DNA from: JBGSIC01 sp041751875
Lineage (GTDB): Bacteria; Bdellovibrionota; FAC87; UBA2466; JACKAF01
NCBI GenBank assembly: GCA_041751875.1
Contig: JBGSIC010000020.1
Span: 1 to 22,347 of the forward strand
Direction: 5' to 3'
DNA: 22,347 bases
Below are positions 1-8,378 of the stretch, one piece after another. The notes beneath the pieces were generated by a model, which saw nothing but the letters and a program-made list of their open reading frames with translations, was not told where the DNA came from and made no database searches. Each line of letters begins with the position of its first letter. The stretch's first letter is position 1. Made by a program: the position numbers and the translations under genes.

Positions 1-1695
1 GGTCCCGCTGCGGCGGCCGCGCGCCGTACTTTCCGTCGAAGCGCTCTGGAAAGGACTCGCGGCGGTGGTATCGTAACTAAGATCGTTCCTGACGAGCAAA
101 GTAACGCTCTCGTTATTTTAGCGAATGAAAAGGGTTTCCAACAGTTAAGGCAACTGGTGAGCAAGCTCGACACTCAAGGCGGCGACACCGGCACAATCCG
201 TGTCTACTACTGCGAGTATGCAAAGGCCGAAGATTTGGCGGCCACGTTGGCGGCACTCGCCAGCGGCTCCAGCGGAGCCGCTGCTCGCCCGGCGGCAGGC
301 GGAACGGCCGCAAGTCGACGGAATCGTGGACGAACCAACAGCCCGACGGGAACCCCTGCGGCTGGGCCGATCTCGGCTGAGCTGGATGGGGGAGTGAAGA
401 TCACCTCCGATGTCTCCACCAACGCGCTTGTGATCACGGCAAACCAGTCTGACTATCAAACTCTTCTCACGGTGATTGAGAAACTCGATATTCCTCGTCT
501 TCAGGTGTTTGTCGAAGGCGCTATCATGGAATTGTCTCTCACCGACACAACCAATATTGGCCTAAACTACGCCCAGGGCTCCCCTTACTCACTCTTCGGT
601 GGGGGATTTATTGGGGACGCTAGCACACTGACCAACGTTCTTACCGGCGCAGGAATTCCAGAAGGTGCGACGATTCCTATCGTTGCGGGGAAAACGTACA
701 ATCCCACCGTAGGCTCAACGCAGGTTACGACACTTGATTTTATGGGCGTCATTAACCTTCTGACATCAAACACCCAGGCTTCGCTACTTTCCACCCCTCA
801 GATCATCGCTTTGGACAATGAAGAAGCGGTTTTCAAAGTACAGGATGAAACGCCCGTTCTCGGTTCTTCTTCCATCAACGCAGCCGGTGGTTTAGCAACC
901 CAGAACGTGGAACGTTTGAAATCGGGTATCGAAATCAAACTCACTCCTCACGTGAATGCCGCGAGTGGCAGTATCCGGCTTGATATTGAACAAACTGTCG
1001 ACAGTTTGAAGCCCGCTGCGGACGTTCCTACAGCTTTGCAAGGAACTCAGAGAGCAAAAACTTCGCGCGTCACCAATACGTCGGTTGTAGTGAAAGATCA
1101 AGACTACATTGCTTTGGGTGGCTTGATGTCCGATGAAATTAGTGAAACGACCAAAAAGGTTCCGCTTTTAGGAGATATCCCGCTTTTGGGCTGGCTCTTC
1201 AAAAGTAAGAATTACCGAAAAGTTAAATCTAATTTGATCATTCTTCTTCGCCCGAAAATTATTGCAAGCACCTTAGACAGCGCAAACCTCGTTGCCGATC
1301 GCATGAACAAGCGAAAAGAGTTCATTGAAGAAAATATGGATGGCGACGAACTCCACGAAAGCGCGGTACAGACACTTCAAAAGGACCTCGAAGATCAAAG
1401 ACGCCGTGGACGTACCTCCAAAACTTACAACTACAAGAACAATGAGCGAAACGACCGCTCGCGGACCTATGAATTAAAACCAGGTAAGGGTTTAAAGAAA
1501 AGCGAACCAGCGGCGGAAGAGATGGATTCGGACATGAAGGCGCTCATTGATTCCCCGGCACCCAGCCAAAGCGCCAATCAGAACCCGAATACGCCCCCTA
1601 ATCCGGGCGCCGAACTGTTGCCGCCAGAGGGCCAGGATATTCCCATTGTCACCCAACCGCCCGTAGAACCGTCTGACTTTGATGGAGATGAGTGA
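1..1695 (+). CDS. gspD: Type II secretion system secretin GspD (5' partial)
   Basis: The reading frame is open to the left edge of the window, so the signal peptide, N0 and N1 domains are missing; 564 codons remain. GspD forms the outer-membrane channel through which folded periplasmic proteins leave the cell. Codons ~21-59 (IVTKIVPDEQSNALVILAN) look like a secretin N-domain, and ~63-176 are the next, N3-like, repeat. N3 is interrupted by a Gly/Ala/Arg/Pro-rich loop (~80-115). The secretin beta-barrel domain runs ~235-421 and contains STPQIIALDNEEA and the hallmark VPLLGDIPLLGWLF (386-400). After the domain ends at LLRPKII there is a tail of ~140 residues, first highly charged (RRRGR, KNNERNDR) and then Pro/Asn-rich. 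It may replace the pilotin-binding S domain of other secretins; that is inference. A GTG codon at 157 is internal and not a real start. gspE follows within a few bases. Confidence 0.95.
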   Translation, partial: GPAAAAARRTFRRSALERTRGGGIVTKIVPDEQSNALVILANEKGFQQLRQLVSKLDTQGGDTGTIRVYYCEYAKAEDLAATLAALASGSSGAAARPAAGGTAASRRNRGRTNSPTGTPAAGPISAELDGGVKITSDVSTNALVITANQSDYQTLLTVIEKLDIPRLQVFVEGAIMELSLTDTTNIGLNYAQGSPYSLFGGGFIGDASTLTNVLTGAGIPEGATIPIVAGKTYNPTVGSTQVTTLDFMGVINLLTSNTQASLLSTPQIIALDNEEAVFKVQDETPVLGSSSINAAGGLATQNVERLKSGIEIKLTPHVNAASGSIRLDIEQTVDSLKPAADVPTALQGTQRAKTSRVTNTSVVVKDQDYIALGGLMSDEISETTKKVPLLGDIPLLGWLFKSKNYRKVKSNLIILLRPKIIASTLDSANLVADRMNKRKEFIEENMDGDELHESAVQTLQKDLEDQRRRGRTSKTYNYKNNERNDRSRTYELKPGKGLKKSEPAAEEMDSDMKALIDSPAPSQSANQNPNTPPNPGAELLPPEGQDIPIVTQPPVEPSDFDGDE

Positions 1696-1699
1696 GCAC

Positions 1700-3430
1700 A
1701 TGAGTAAGAAAAGCCCAAGTGAGGTTTTTACCAGTGCCATGAACCGCGAGGCGAAGCTCGGGGAAATTCTGCTTTCGCAGACTACCCTGAACGAAGCCCA
1801 GCTCATGGAAGCACTCAACGTTCAAAAGGAACGGGGGGGTCGCTTAGGCGACATTCTGGTCCAAAAGAAGTTCCTTCAGCCGCATGAAGTCCTTTCTGCG
1901 TTAGGTCTCCAATTTGGTATTCCTTTTCTCAAAGAAATTGACATCAACAATATTAATCCGGAATGGATCAAAGATATTCCGATTACCTACGCACGTCAGT
2001 TTACGGTGCTGCCCATCGCTCTGGATGTGATGGCAGTGACTGTGGCCATTTCTGATCCTTTCAGCCTTCAATGCCTGGATGACTTAAAAGTTATTTTCCA
2101 ACGCGAAGTAAAACCCATTCTATCTGAAAACAAACTCATTCAGGACGCCATCAACCGGGTCTATGAAAAAGTTCGACAGAACGTCATGTCTGAGATCGGC
2201 GACCAACACGAAGACGAATACCAGTACGATCTCGACGAACCGGTAGATTTGTTGGAAGCCAGTGAAAATGATGCGCCTGTTATCCGTTTTGTGAACAACA
2301 TGCTTTTTCGCGCGATCAAGGACAAGGCTTCCGACATCCACGTGGAACCTTACGAGAAAGATATGGTCGTGCGCTTCCGCAAGGACGGTGTACTGCAAGA
2401 TATTGCTCGTCCGCCACGCGGTCTTCATGCCGGTATTTCCTCGAGAATTAAACTCATGGGTGAGCTCGACATTGCGGAGAAACGGCTACCTCAGGATGGT
2501 CGCATCAAGATTAAGATTGCAGGTAAAGACGTGGACATTCGTCTCTCTGTAATTCCTACAGCACACGGCGAGAGACTCGTGCTTCGTATTCTAGATAAAT
2601 CAAGCGTACAGCTGGAACTCGCCACATTGGGATTTGACGAGACAACCATCATGTCGCTCAACCAGCTGATTCATAAAAAACACGGTATCGTACTCGTCAC
2701 CGGCCCCACTGGTAGCGGTAAAACGACGACGCTTTACGCTTGTCTTACTCGAATCAACTCGATTGAACGAAACATAATCACGGTCGAAGACCCGGTTGAA
2801 TATGATTTGAAAGGGATCGGACAGATCCAGGTGAACCCGAAAATCGGTCTCACTTTCGCCTCCGGCTTGCGCGCCATTCTCCGTCAGGATCCCGATGTTC
2901 TGATGGTCGGTGAAATTCGAGACAAAGAAACAGCGGAAATCGCCATTCAGGCGTCTTTAACGGGGCATTTGGTGCTAGCTACTATTCATACCAACGATGC
3001 GCCCGGTGCGATCACTCGTTTGATCGATATGGGTGTGGAACCATTTCTTGTCTCTTCTTCGCTGATGGCCGTATTGGCACAACGACTTATTCGGAAATCA
3101 TGCCCTGACTGTAGAAAATTTTATCAACCAGAGCCACATGAACTGGTTTCCTTGGGACTGGAAGCTGACATATTTGAGAACAAGGAAATCGCCCGCTCGG
3201 TGGGGTGTGCTTCTTGTGCCGGAACGGGCTATCAAGGTCGTATGGTAGTTCAAGAACTCATGATGATCACCGATGAAGTTCGTCAACTCATCATGGAACG
3301 ATCTGATGCCGCCACAATCAAAAAGGTTGCCGTGTCTCAGGGTATGATCCCGTTGCGCGATGATGGAATCGAGAAAGTGATGAACGGCATGACCACTCCC
3401 ATTGAACTGGTCGCCGTCACTCAAGATTAG
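1700..3430 (+). CDS. gspE: T2SS assembly ATPase GspE
   Basis: GspE is the hexameric cytoplasmic ATPase that powers pseudopilus assembly by acting on GspF and GspL. With the start chosen here it has 576 residues, slightly longer than usual. An N-terminal GspE/PilB-type domain (~10-150, with KLGEILLSQTTLNEAQL and RLGDILVQKKFL) is followed by the catalytic core: Walker A GPTGSGKTT at 335-343, Walker B DVLMVGEIRD from 399 with the Glu at 405, and the His box ATIHTND. A zinc-binding tetracysteine motif is present (Cys468, 471, 503, 506), typical of GspE/PilB and absent from PilT. In-frame starts also exist at 1679 (TTG), 1682 and 1688. ATG 1700 was preferred because it follows the gspD stop and has GGAG about 12 bases upstream, but the choice is uncertain. 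Confidence 0.96.
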   Translation: MSKKSPSEVFTSAMNREAKLGEILLSQTTLNEAQLMEALNVQKERGGRLGDILVQKKFLQPHEVLSALGLQFGIPFLKEIDINNINPEWIKDIPITYARQFTVLPIALDVMAVTVAISDPFSLQCLDDLKVIFQREVKPILSENKLIQDAINRVYEKVRQNVMSEIGDQHEDEYQYDLDEPVDLLEASENDAPVIRFVNNMLFRAIKDKASDIHVEPYEKDMVVRFRKDGVLQDIARPPRGLHAGISSRIKLMGELDIAEKRLPQDGRIKIKIAGKDVDIRLSVIPTAHGERLVLRILDKSSVQLELATLGFDETTIMSLNQLIHKKHGIVLVTGPTGSGKTTTLYACLTRINSIERNIITVEDPVEYDLKGIGQIQVNPKIGLTFASGLRAILRQDPDVLMVGEIRDKETAEIAIQASLTGHLVLATIHTNDAPGAITRLIDMGVEPFLVSSSLMAVLAQRLIRKSCPDCRKFYQPEPHELVSLGLEADIFENKEIARSVGCASCAGTGYQGRMVVQELMMITDEVRQLIMERSDAATIKKVAVSQGMIPLRDDGIEKVMNGMTTPIELVAVTQD

Positions 3431-3441
3431 TATAGGTACGC

Positions 3442-4677
3442 ATGCCTCTTTTCGAATACAAAGGTGTTACGCCCGCCGGGAAGAATACCCGCGGCGTGAT
3501 TGAAGCAGATTCTTCGAAGTCTGCTCGCACGCGCCTAAAACAGAAGGGCGTCTACACTACCGACCTCAAAGTCACTAATAAGGATGTTTCTTCTAAGAAA
3601 CCGGGCAGCCCGAAGCGACTCTCCATTTCGTTTGGCAGCGGCGTGAAAATGAAGGATTTCACGCTGATGATTCGTCAGCTGGCTACACTGGTAAAAGCAC
3701 GTATTCCCTTAGACGAAGCGCTCAACGCGCTGGTAGATCAAACTGACGACGCGAAACTAAAAGGAATTCTTTCCCAGATCAAAACGACCGTAAACGAAGG
3801 TCAGTCCCTCGCCCAAAGCTGCAAGGCTTTCCCCAAGGTCTTCAATCCCATGTTTGTTTCCATGATTTCCGCCGGTGAAGCGAGCGGTAATCTTGATCTT
3901 GTTCTTAATCGTCTGGCTGACTTCTCAGAATCCAGCCTCGCTTTAAAAAACAAGATTGTCGGCGCTATGGCCTATCCTGCTTTTATGGGGGTAGCCGGAG
4001 CAGGCATCACAATTTTCCTTTTTGCCTTCGCTGTTCCGAAGATTACCGAAGTCTTTGCGGGCTCTAACATGCCGCTTCCCGATTTGACCAGACTCATGAT
4101 TTTCATCAGCGAGGTCCTTTCTCAGCACTGGTTGCTTCTCATCGTAGCCATCATAGGAAGCTTTTCTCTCTTCCAGTGGTACATCAACACCAAAGCAGGC
4201 CGCGCCCGGTGGGACGCTTTTTCGTTGAATCTGCCGCTCTGGGGCAAGGTACAGCGAATGGTAGCGGTATCCCGGTTTGCCCGCACGCTGAGCACACTGA
4301 TTGGTAGTGGTATTCAAGTTTTAGATGCCATCGACATCGTAAAAGATGTGGTGGGCAACGTTGTTATCCGTGATGCCTTGGTAAAAGCAAGAATGAGCAT
4401 CAGCGAAGGTAAATCCATTGCGGGTCCTTTGAAAGAAAGTGGGCAATTTCCCCCCATTTTGACTCATATGATCGCGGTTGGTGAAAAGACCGGCGAGCTA
4501 GAAAAAATGCTCAACGTCGTTGCCGACGCCTACGACACTCAAGTCGATACCACCATAACCTCGGTGACACGGCTACTCGAACCCATTATGATTCTGGTCA
4601 TGGGCGGAACGATTGCCTTGGTAGCGCTGTCTATCTTTATGCCAATGCTTCAGCTCAACAATCTTTCGGGACTCTAA
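3442..4677 (+). CDS. gspF: T2SS inner-membrane platform protein GspF
   Basis: This polytopic inner-membrane protein couples the GspE ATPase to pseudopilin extraction and polymerisation. Its 411 residues match the GspF/PilC family length. The N-terminus MPLFEYKGVTPAGK is typical. Two GspF repeat domains lie at about 72-194 and 275-397. Hydrophobic segments occur at about 172-196, 229-246 and 381-403 (PIMILVMGGTIALVALSIF), giving the usual three-helix topology. Conserved family phrases visible are RQLATLVKARIPLDEAL and GEASGNLDLVLNRLADF. It lies 11 bases after gspE, with only a weak ribosome-binding site (TAGGTA), so coupling to gspE translation is likely. Confidence 0.96.
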   Translation: MPLFEYKGVTPAGKNTRGVIEADSSKSARTRLKQKGVYTTDLKVTNKDVSSKKPGSPKRLSISFGSGVKMKDFTLMIRQLATLVKARIPLDEALNALVDQTDDAKLKGILSQIKTTVNEGQSLAQSCKAFPKVFNPMFVSMISAGEASGNLDLVLNRLADFSESSLALKNKIVGAMAYPAFMGVAGAGITIFLFAFAVPKITEVFAGSNMPLPDLTRLMIFISEVLSQHWLLLIVAIIGSFSLFQWYINTKAGRARWDAFSLNLPLWGKVQRMVAVSRFARTLSTLIGSGIQVLDAIDIVKDVVGNVVIRDALVKARMSISEGKSIAGPLKESGQFPPILTHMIAVGEKTGELEKMLNVVADAYDTQVDTTITSVTRLLEPIMILVMGGTIALVALSIFMPMLQLNNLSGL

Positions 4678-4697
4678 GACTGATAAAGGAACAGGAA

Positions 4698-5138
4698 ATG
4701 AGAAACAAACGCAGCAGCAAAAAACAAATTTCTAACAACCGTGGTTTCACCCTTATTGAAATCATGATCGTGCTCGCGATTGTGGGCATGCTTTTTAGCT
4801 TTGTTGGGGTCAACCTGATGAAGCGCTACGGAAAAGCCCAGGGTGATGGCGCGAAAATTCAGATCGCCTCTTTTGAACAGGCGCTACAAGCCTATTATTT
4901 GGATAACAGCATGTACCCCCACACTTCTCAGGGGCTGCAGGCTCTTATTTCCAAGCCCACTGTCGGCAACGAGCCCAAAAATTATTCGGCTGGTTATTTG
5001 AAGAAAAACAGCGTTCCTGATGATCCGTTTGGAAACCCTTTTAGCTATGTATGTGAGGACTACCAAAATTACACGATCACCTCTAATGGTCCGGACGGCC
5101 AACCCGACACTGAAGACGACATCAGTTCCGATAACTAA
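4698..5138 (+). CDS. gspG: T2SS major pseudopilin GspG
   Basis: GspG is the main subunit of the periplasmic pseudopilus that pushes substrates through the secretin. The class III leader ends at Gly16 and the mature protein starts FTLIEIMIVLAIVG, with Glu5 for pilus assembly; leader cleavage and N-methylation by a GspO/PilD peptidase are expected. The 146-residue size fits the family. The conserved core includes SQGLQAL and VPDDPFGNPF. The C-terminus SNGPDGQPDTEDD resembles the Asp-rich calcium-binding loop known to stabilise GspG. A good Shine-Dalgarno, AAGGA at 4686-4690, sits seven bases before the ATG, the clearest site among the pseudopilin genes, which suits its higher required abundance (inference). 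The 3' end overlaps gspH. Confidence 0.96.
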   Translation: MRNKRSSKKQISNNRGFTLIEIMIVLAIVGMLFSFVGVNLMKRYGKAQGDGAKIQIASFEQALQAYYLDNSMYPHTSQGLQALISKPTVGNEPKNYSAGYLKKNSVPDDPFGNPFSYVCEDYQNYTITSNGPDGQPDTEDDISSDN

Positions 5139-5715
5139 AAACGAGCGCGGTTTTACGCTAGTTGAGGTTCTGCTCGTCTTGGCGGTGATGGCCTTTGTGC
5201 TTTCCTTGGGGTTACCCGCCATGCAACGGGTGACATCGCAGACCCTTAACTCGACGGCACGAAAGTTCATCGGAACGATTCGGACTATTCGCAATGATGC
5301 GATTTTACTCAGTAATACCCATCGCTTAGCCATCGACATCGATAAGAATACTTGGTGGGTGGAACTCCAAAAGCGCAGGGGGTTACTCGATAACCCGGAC
5401 GTGGCCCCTGAGGACCGGGAGCAACTCGAGGGCTCATCGAGTTTTGCCACTTTCGAGGTCGCTGAAAAGTATGCGAAAGGCCCCACACCCCTTCCTGACG
5501 GCGTTCTCTTTCAAGGCGTGTTCAAAGAAAAAGAGGGCCTCTTCGATCAGGGAATCGCTTACATCAATTTCTTCCCCAACGGGTACGTGGAAAGTTCGAT
5601 TCTGTTTTTAAATCGTACACAGCTTGATCCAGCCGCATTTGCCCTTGAACTACAGGCTCCGATGGGACGAATCAAAGTCGATCGCATTCCCATTAGTGAG
5701 TACAAAAAGAAATGA
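5086..5715 (+). CDS. gspH: T2SS minor pseudopilin GspH
   Basis: This minor pseudopilin belongs to the tip or body of the pseudopilus. ERG followed by FTLVEVLLVLAVMAFVLSL is a canonical class III leader junction (cleavage after Gly22 with this start) with Glu5 present. The globular part carries a typical GspH signature near its start: STARKFIGTIRTIRNDAILLS. It is about 209 residues, somewhat longer than classical GspH (~170). The start is uncertain. ATG 5086 overlaps gspG by 53 bases, and an upstream in-frame ATG at 5020 would give an implausibly long leader. No convincing Shine-Dalgarno precedes either, and no ATG/GTG/TTG lies between the gspG stop and the leader junction. Translation is probably coupled to gspG. 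Confidence 0.88.
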   Translation: MVRTANPTLKTTSVPITKNERGFTLVEVLLVLAVMAFVLSLGLPAMQRVTSQTLNSTARKFIGTIRTIRNDAILLSNTHRLAIDIDKNTWWVELQKRRGLLDNPDVAPEDREQLEGSSSFATFEVAEKYAKGPTPLPDGVLFQGVFKEKEGLFDQGIAYINFFPNGYVESSILFLNRTQLDPAAFALELQAPMGRIKVDRIPISEYKKK

Positions 5716-6272
5716 AGCAGAATGGTTTTACATTTATTGAAGTGCTCATCTCGATGCTGATCTTCGTGCTTGCGGCAGTTACAGCTATTGATCTCGTTCG
5801 CGGTGCCGTGCGTGGAACGGCTCGCACCCGTGAAGTCACCGTAGCCACCTGGCTTTTGCAAAACCTGATGACTCAGCTTGAAACCAATATTGATACGCTA
5901 GGCTTTGACGAAGGGTGTACGAAAAAAACAGAAGCAAAGTTTCCCGCCCCGTATCAGAACTTTAAATGGACCGCGTATTGCGAGGAAATCGATATTCGCC
6001 TTTCGGAAACCGCCGCCCAGGCAATGAACGCAACACAGGGCGAAGAGGACTCCTCGGAAGATTCTAGCCTGGGGGGACAGTTTTCTGAAAACCAAGTTAT
6101 CAAAATGATTTTTAACATCGCAAGCGAATACATCACTAGCTCCTTGCGCGAAATAACCGGGGAGGTCAGCTGGGTTGAAGGAACGCAAAATCGCTCCATT
6201 TCCGCGTCGACACACGTAGTTCGTTTTGATCAACAGCTACCGCCACTAACCTCTTCAGGAATCTCAAATTAA
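5712..6272 (+). CDS. gspI: T2SS minor pseudopilin GspI
   Basis: This minor pseudopilin normally forms a tip complex with GspJ and GspK. It has a very short leader, MKQNG, followed by FTFIEVLISMLIFVLAAV with Glu5. At 186 residues it is clearly longer than classical GspI (~120-130). Some of the extra length is a Glu/Ser/Gly-rich stretch, GEEDSSEDSSLGG (~114-126), that looks like a flexible loop. The gene overlaps gspH by four bases (ATGA), a classic translational-coupling arrangement, and touches gspJ by one base. Assignment as I rather than another minor pseudopilin rests on the short leader, FTFIEVL and operon position. Confidence 0.87.
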   Translation: MKQNGFTFIEVLISMLIFVLAAVTAIDLVRGAVRGTARTREVTVATWLLQNLMTQLETNIDTLGFDEGCTKKTEAKFPAPYQNFKWTAYCEEIDIRLSETAAQAMNATQGEEDSSEDSSLGGQFSENQVIKMIFNIASEYITSSLREITGEVSWVEGTQNRSISASTHVVRFDQQLPPLTSSGISN

Positions 6273-6970
6273 TGGCGATCATCCACAAAAACCAGAATGG
6301 TTTTACGATGATCGAGGTGCTCCTCTCACTGGCCATCTTTACGATCATCGGCATGGCGAGCGTGAAACAGATTAGCCAAATAAAGGACACGAAAGAGGCC
6401 TCTGCGGCGGAGCTTGAAACCTACAATGAGCTGCGAACCGCCATTTCCATATTGCGCAATGACCTCACACAGGCGTTCCATATTCTTTTTGAAGATCTCG
6501 GCGAAGAAAATGTCCGCGCTCTCCAGGCTCAAGAAGCCATTCCTCATACAGTTTTTGACGGAAGGAAAAACGAACTTGTGTTTACCTCTCTGAGTCACCG
6601 GGTCTACTACATGGGACTGCGGGAAAGCGAGCAAACGGAGATTTCCTTTTTCCTCCAGACTCCCGATGGGGGCAGTACGCCCAGCCTAATGAAAAGAGAG
6701 AGTCCCATTATTGACGGCAACCTTTACGAAGGCGGATCGGTATACACGCTTCTGGACAACGTTCAGAGTCTTACCTTTAAGTTTTGGGATCCGGAGACTC
6801 GCAAATGGTACGACGATTGGAACTCTGATCAGGGCGAGTTTCGGGATCGCTTTCCGATGGCGGTTCAGGTTTTTTTAACGGTAGCGAGAGAAGGGAAGCC
6901 CAATCTTGAGATTCAAAATGAAATCAAGATAGCGTTTCCCAACAACACCAAATATGTCGCGGAGTTTTAG
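6272..6970 (+). CDS. gspJ: T2SS minor pseudopilin GspJ
   Basis: This minor pseudopilin of the I-J-K tip complex has a leader ending QNG (Gly10) and a mature start FTMIEVLLSLAIFTIIGMAS with Glu5. The rest fits GspJ: ELRTAISILRNDLTQAF, then FTSLSHR and SLTFKFWD, which correspond to conserved strands of the family. It has 232 residues against about 200 in classical examples. The start codon shares one base with the gspI stop (TAATG). AGGA lies about nine bases upstream. The 3' end overlaps gspK by 17 bases. Confidence 0.92.
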   Translation: MAIIHKNQNGFTMIEVLLSLAIFTIIGMASVKQISQIKDTKEASAAELETYNELRTAISILRNDLTQAFHILFEDLGEENVRALQAQEAIPHTVFDGRKNELVFTSLSHRVYYMGLRESEQTEISFFLQTPDGGSTPSLMKRESPIIDGNLYEGGSVYTLLDNVQSLTFKFWDPETRKWYDDWNSDQGEFRDRFPMAVQVFLTVAREGKPNLEIQNEIKIAFPNNTKYVAEF

Positions 6971-8378
6971 AAATACTCGGCCACCCGAAACTAACGAGCG
7001 AGGCATTGCTTTGCTCACGGTTTTGGTCGCCCTCATGATGATCAGCCTGATGCTCTTTGAATTCCAGCACAACAGCATGGTTGAGCGCAAACTCGCGGTA
7101 AATGAGCTCAACCAAACGCAGGCCTACTATCTTGCGAAGTCAGGTGTGCGGATGGGGCTCTTGCGGGTTTCACTATACGGCCGTCTGCAAACCGCAGCAA
7201 AAGATCTGGGTAAAAACATCCCCGTAGACCGCTACCTCAATATGATCTGGCAAATCCCCTTGCCCCCCTTTCCCCCAGAAGAAAGTTCTCTGGGCAAGTT
7301 ACTTAAGTCCGATAAAGACGCCGCCCAGACCGCTCTCGCACAAACGCGCATCACCGACGGTCAGTACTCCCACACGCTTGCCACCGAATCGAACAAAATT
7401 AATCTTAATTTCTTAGTCGACAAGCGTCAGAACAAGTCTGAGCCCATCAACTTTGAGAACTGTAATGACCTTTTCTGCTTAACTGGGGCAACTCTGGTCA
7501 ACCTGATCGATGGTTTTATCAAGGAATCCGAAGACCCCTTCGAAGAGTTTGGAAACGTGCGTCCAGACGAGCTGGTTTTTAATATAATGGATTGGGTAAA
7601 TTCTGGAAATGAAAGCTATAATGCGGGGAATAAGGATGATTTTTATACCCAACAAAATCCTCCTTATCGCGCCAAGCGAAATCGGTTCTACACGGTGGAT
7701 GAATTGCGACTGGTTAAAGGCATCAACGAAGCACTATTCAGAAAGCTGAGACCGCACGTCACTGTCTATTCCTATGATGGCCGCATCAACGTTAACACAA
7801 TGAGTAAAGCGGTCATTCAGGCGCTCGACATCAACCTCACGGAATATGATGTTCAAAAGATTATGGAGTATCGGGACGAACAAGGTGGCTTTTCCACCCC
7901 CGCGGAGTTTGTTTCTTTTGTGAGTTCAACACTGGGTCGTGGGAATTTCTCGCAGAAGTTTCAAAATCCCGAACAGTATTTTACGGTAGGGGGCCAAAGC
8001 TTTGTCATTGAGGCCCTTGGCACGGTTAAGAAAAGTGCCAGTCAGGTTCAGCGATCCATTCAGGTCGCCGTAGCGCTTACGACCGCATCCAGAGGGGGAC
8101 AGAGAGTCCCCAACGCCAATACGGAAGCCGAATGCAAGAAGGTGCAAGGCGCCTTCTGGCACCCGGGGGGATTGAATGCTTGCTACTACACTCCCACGAC
8201 CGCCCAAGAATGCACCGCTAATCTCACGGGTGCCTGGCAGGCTCACAACGGCCAAGATTGCTGTTTTCTCAAAAACGTTCCGATTTGTCCCGCGGGCACG
8301 GGAACGAGTGATCCCGATGCAAAACCCGTTCAAGCGCTACCCAACGCGGTGAAAATTTTACATTGGGCGGAGGGCTAG
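6954..8378 (+). CDS. gspK: T2SS tip pseudopilin GspK with Cys-rich C-terminal extension
   Basis: GspK caps the pseudopilus tip. The leader ends at Gly17 (NERG), and the mature start IALLTVLVALMMISLMLF has Thr instead of Glu at position 5; lack of Glu5 is the recognised GspK hallmark. The large globular domain contains the GspK phrases AYYLAKSGVRMG, YTVDELRLVKGI and INVNTMSKAVIQALD. At 474 residues it is far longer than usual (~320-330). The last ~95 residues form an extension with six cysteines (394, 410, 420, 436, 437, 445). It consists of two similar units, each with two cysteines 16 positions apart and a central Gly-Ala with a nearby Trp. Disulfide bonding in the periplasm is likely, but the function is unknown. 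The start overlaps gspJ and has no clear ribosome-binding site. Confidence 0.94.
   Translation: MSRSFRNTRPPETNERGIALLTVLVALMMISLMLFEFQHNSMVERKLAVNELNQTQAYYLAKSGVRMGLLRVSLYGRLQTAAKDLGKNIPVDRYLNMIWQIPLPPFPPEESSLGKLLKSDKDAAQTALAQTRITDGQYSHTLATESNKINLNFLVDKRQNKSEPINFENCNDLFCLTGATLVNLIDGFIKESEDPFEEFGNVRPDELVFNIMDWVNSGNESYNAGNKDDFYTQQNPPYRAKRNRFYTVDELRLVKGINEALFRKLRPHVTVYSYDGRINVNTMSKAVIQALDINLTEYDVQKIMEYRDEQGGFSTPAEFVSFVSSTLGRGNFSQKFQNPEQYFTVGGQSFVIEALGTVKKSASQVQRSIQVAVALTTASRGGQRVPNANTEAECKKVQGAFWHPGGLNACYYTPTTAQECTANLTGAWQAHNGQDCCFLKNVPICPAGTGTSDPDAKPVQALPNAVKILHWAEG

Noticed and set aside
5020..5085. Upstream ATG for gspH at 5020
   Set aside because: It would give a leader of over 40 residues and a 119-base overlap with gspG, without a ribosome-binding site.
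4884..5486. 200-codon minus-strand reading frame across gspG and gspH
   Set aside because: It is antisense to two clear pseudopilin genes, has a low-complexity Ser/Arg composition and no family motifs.
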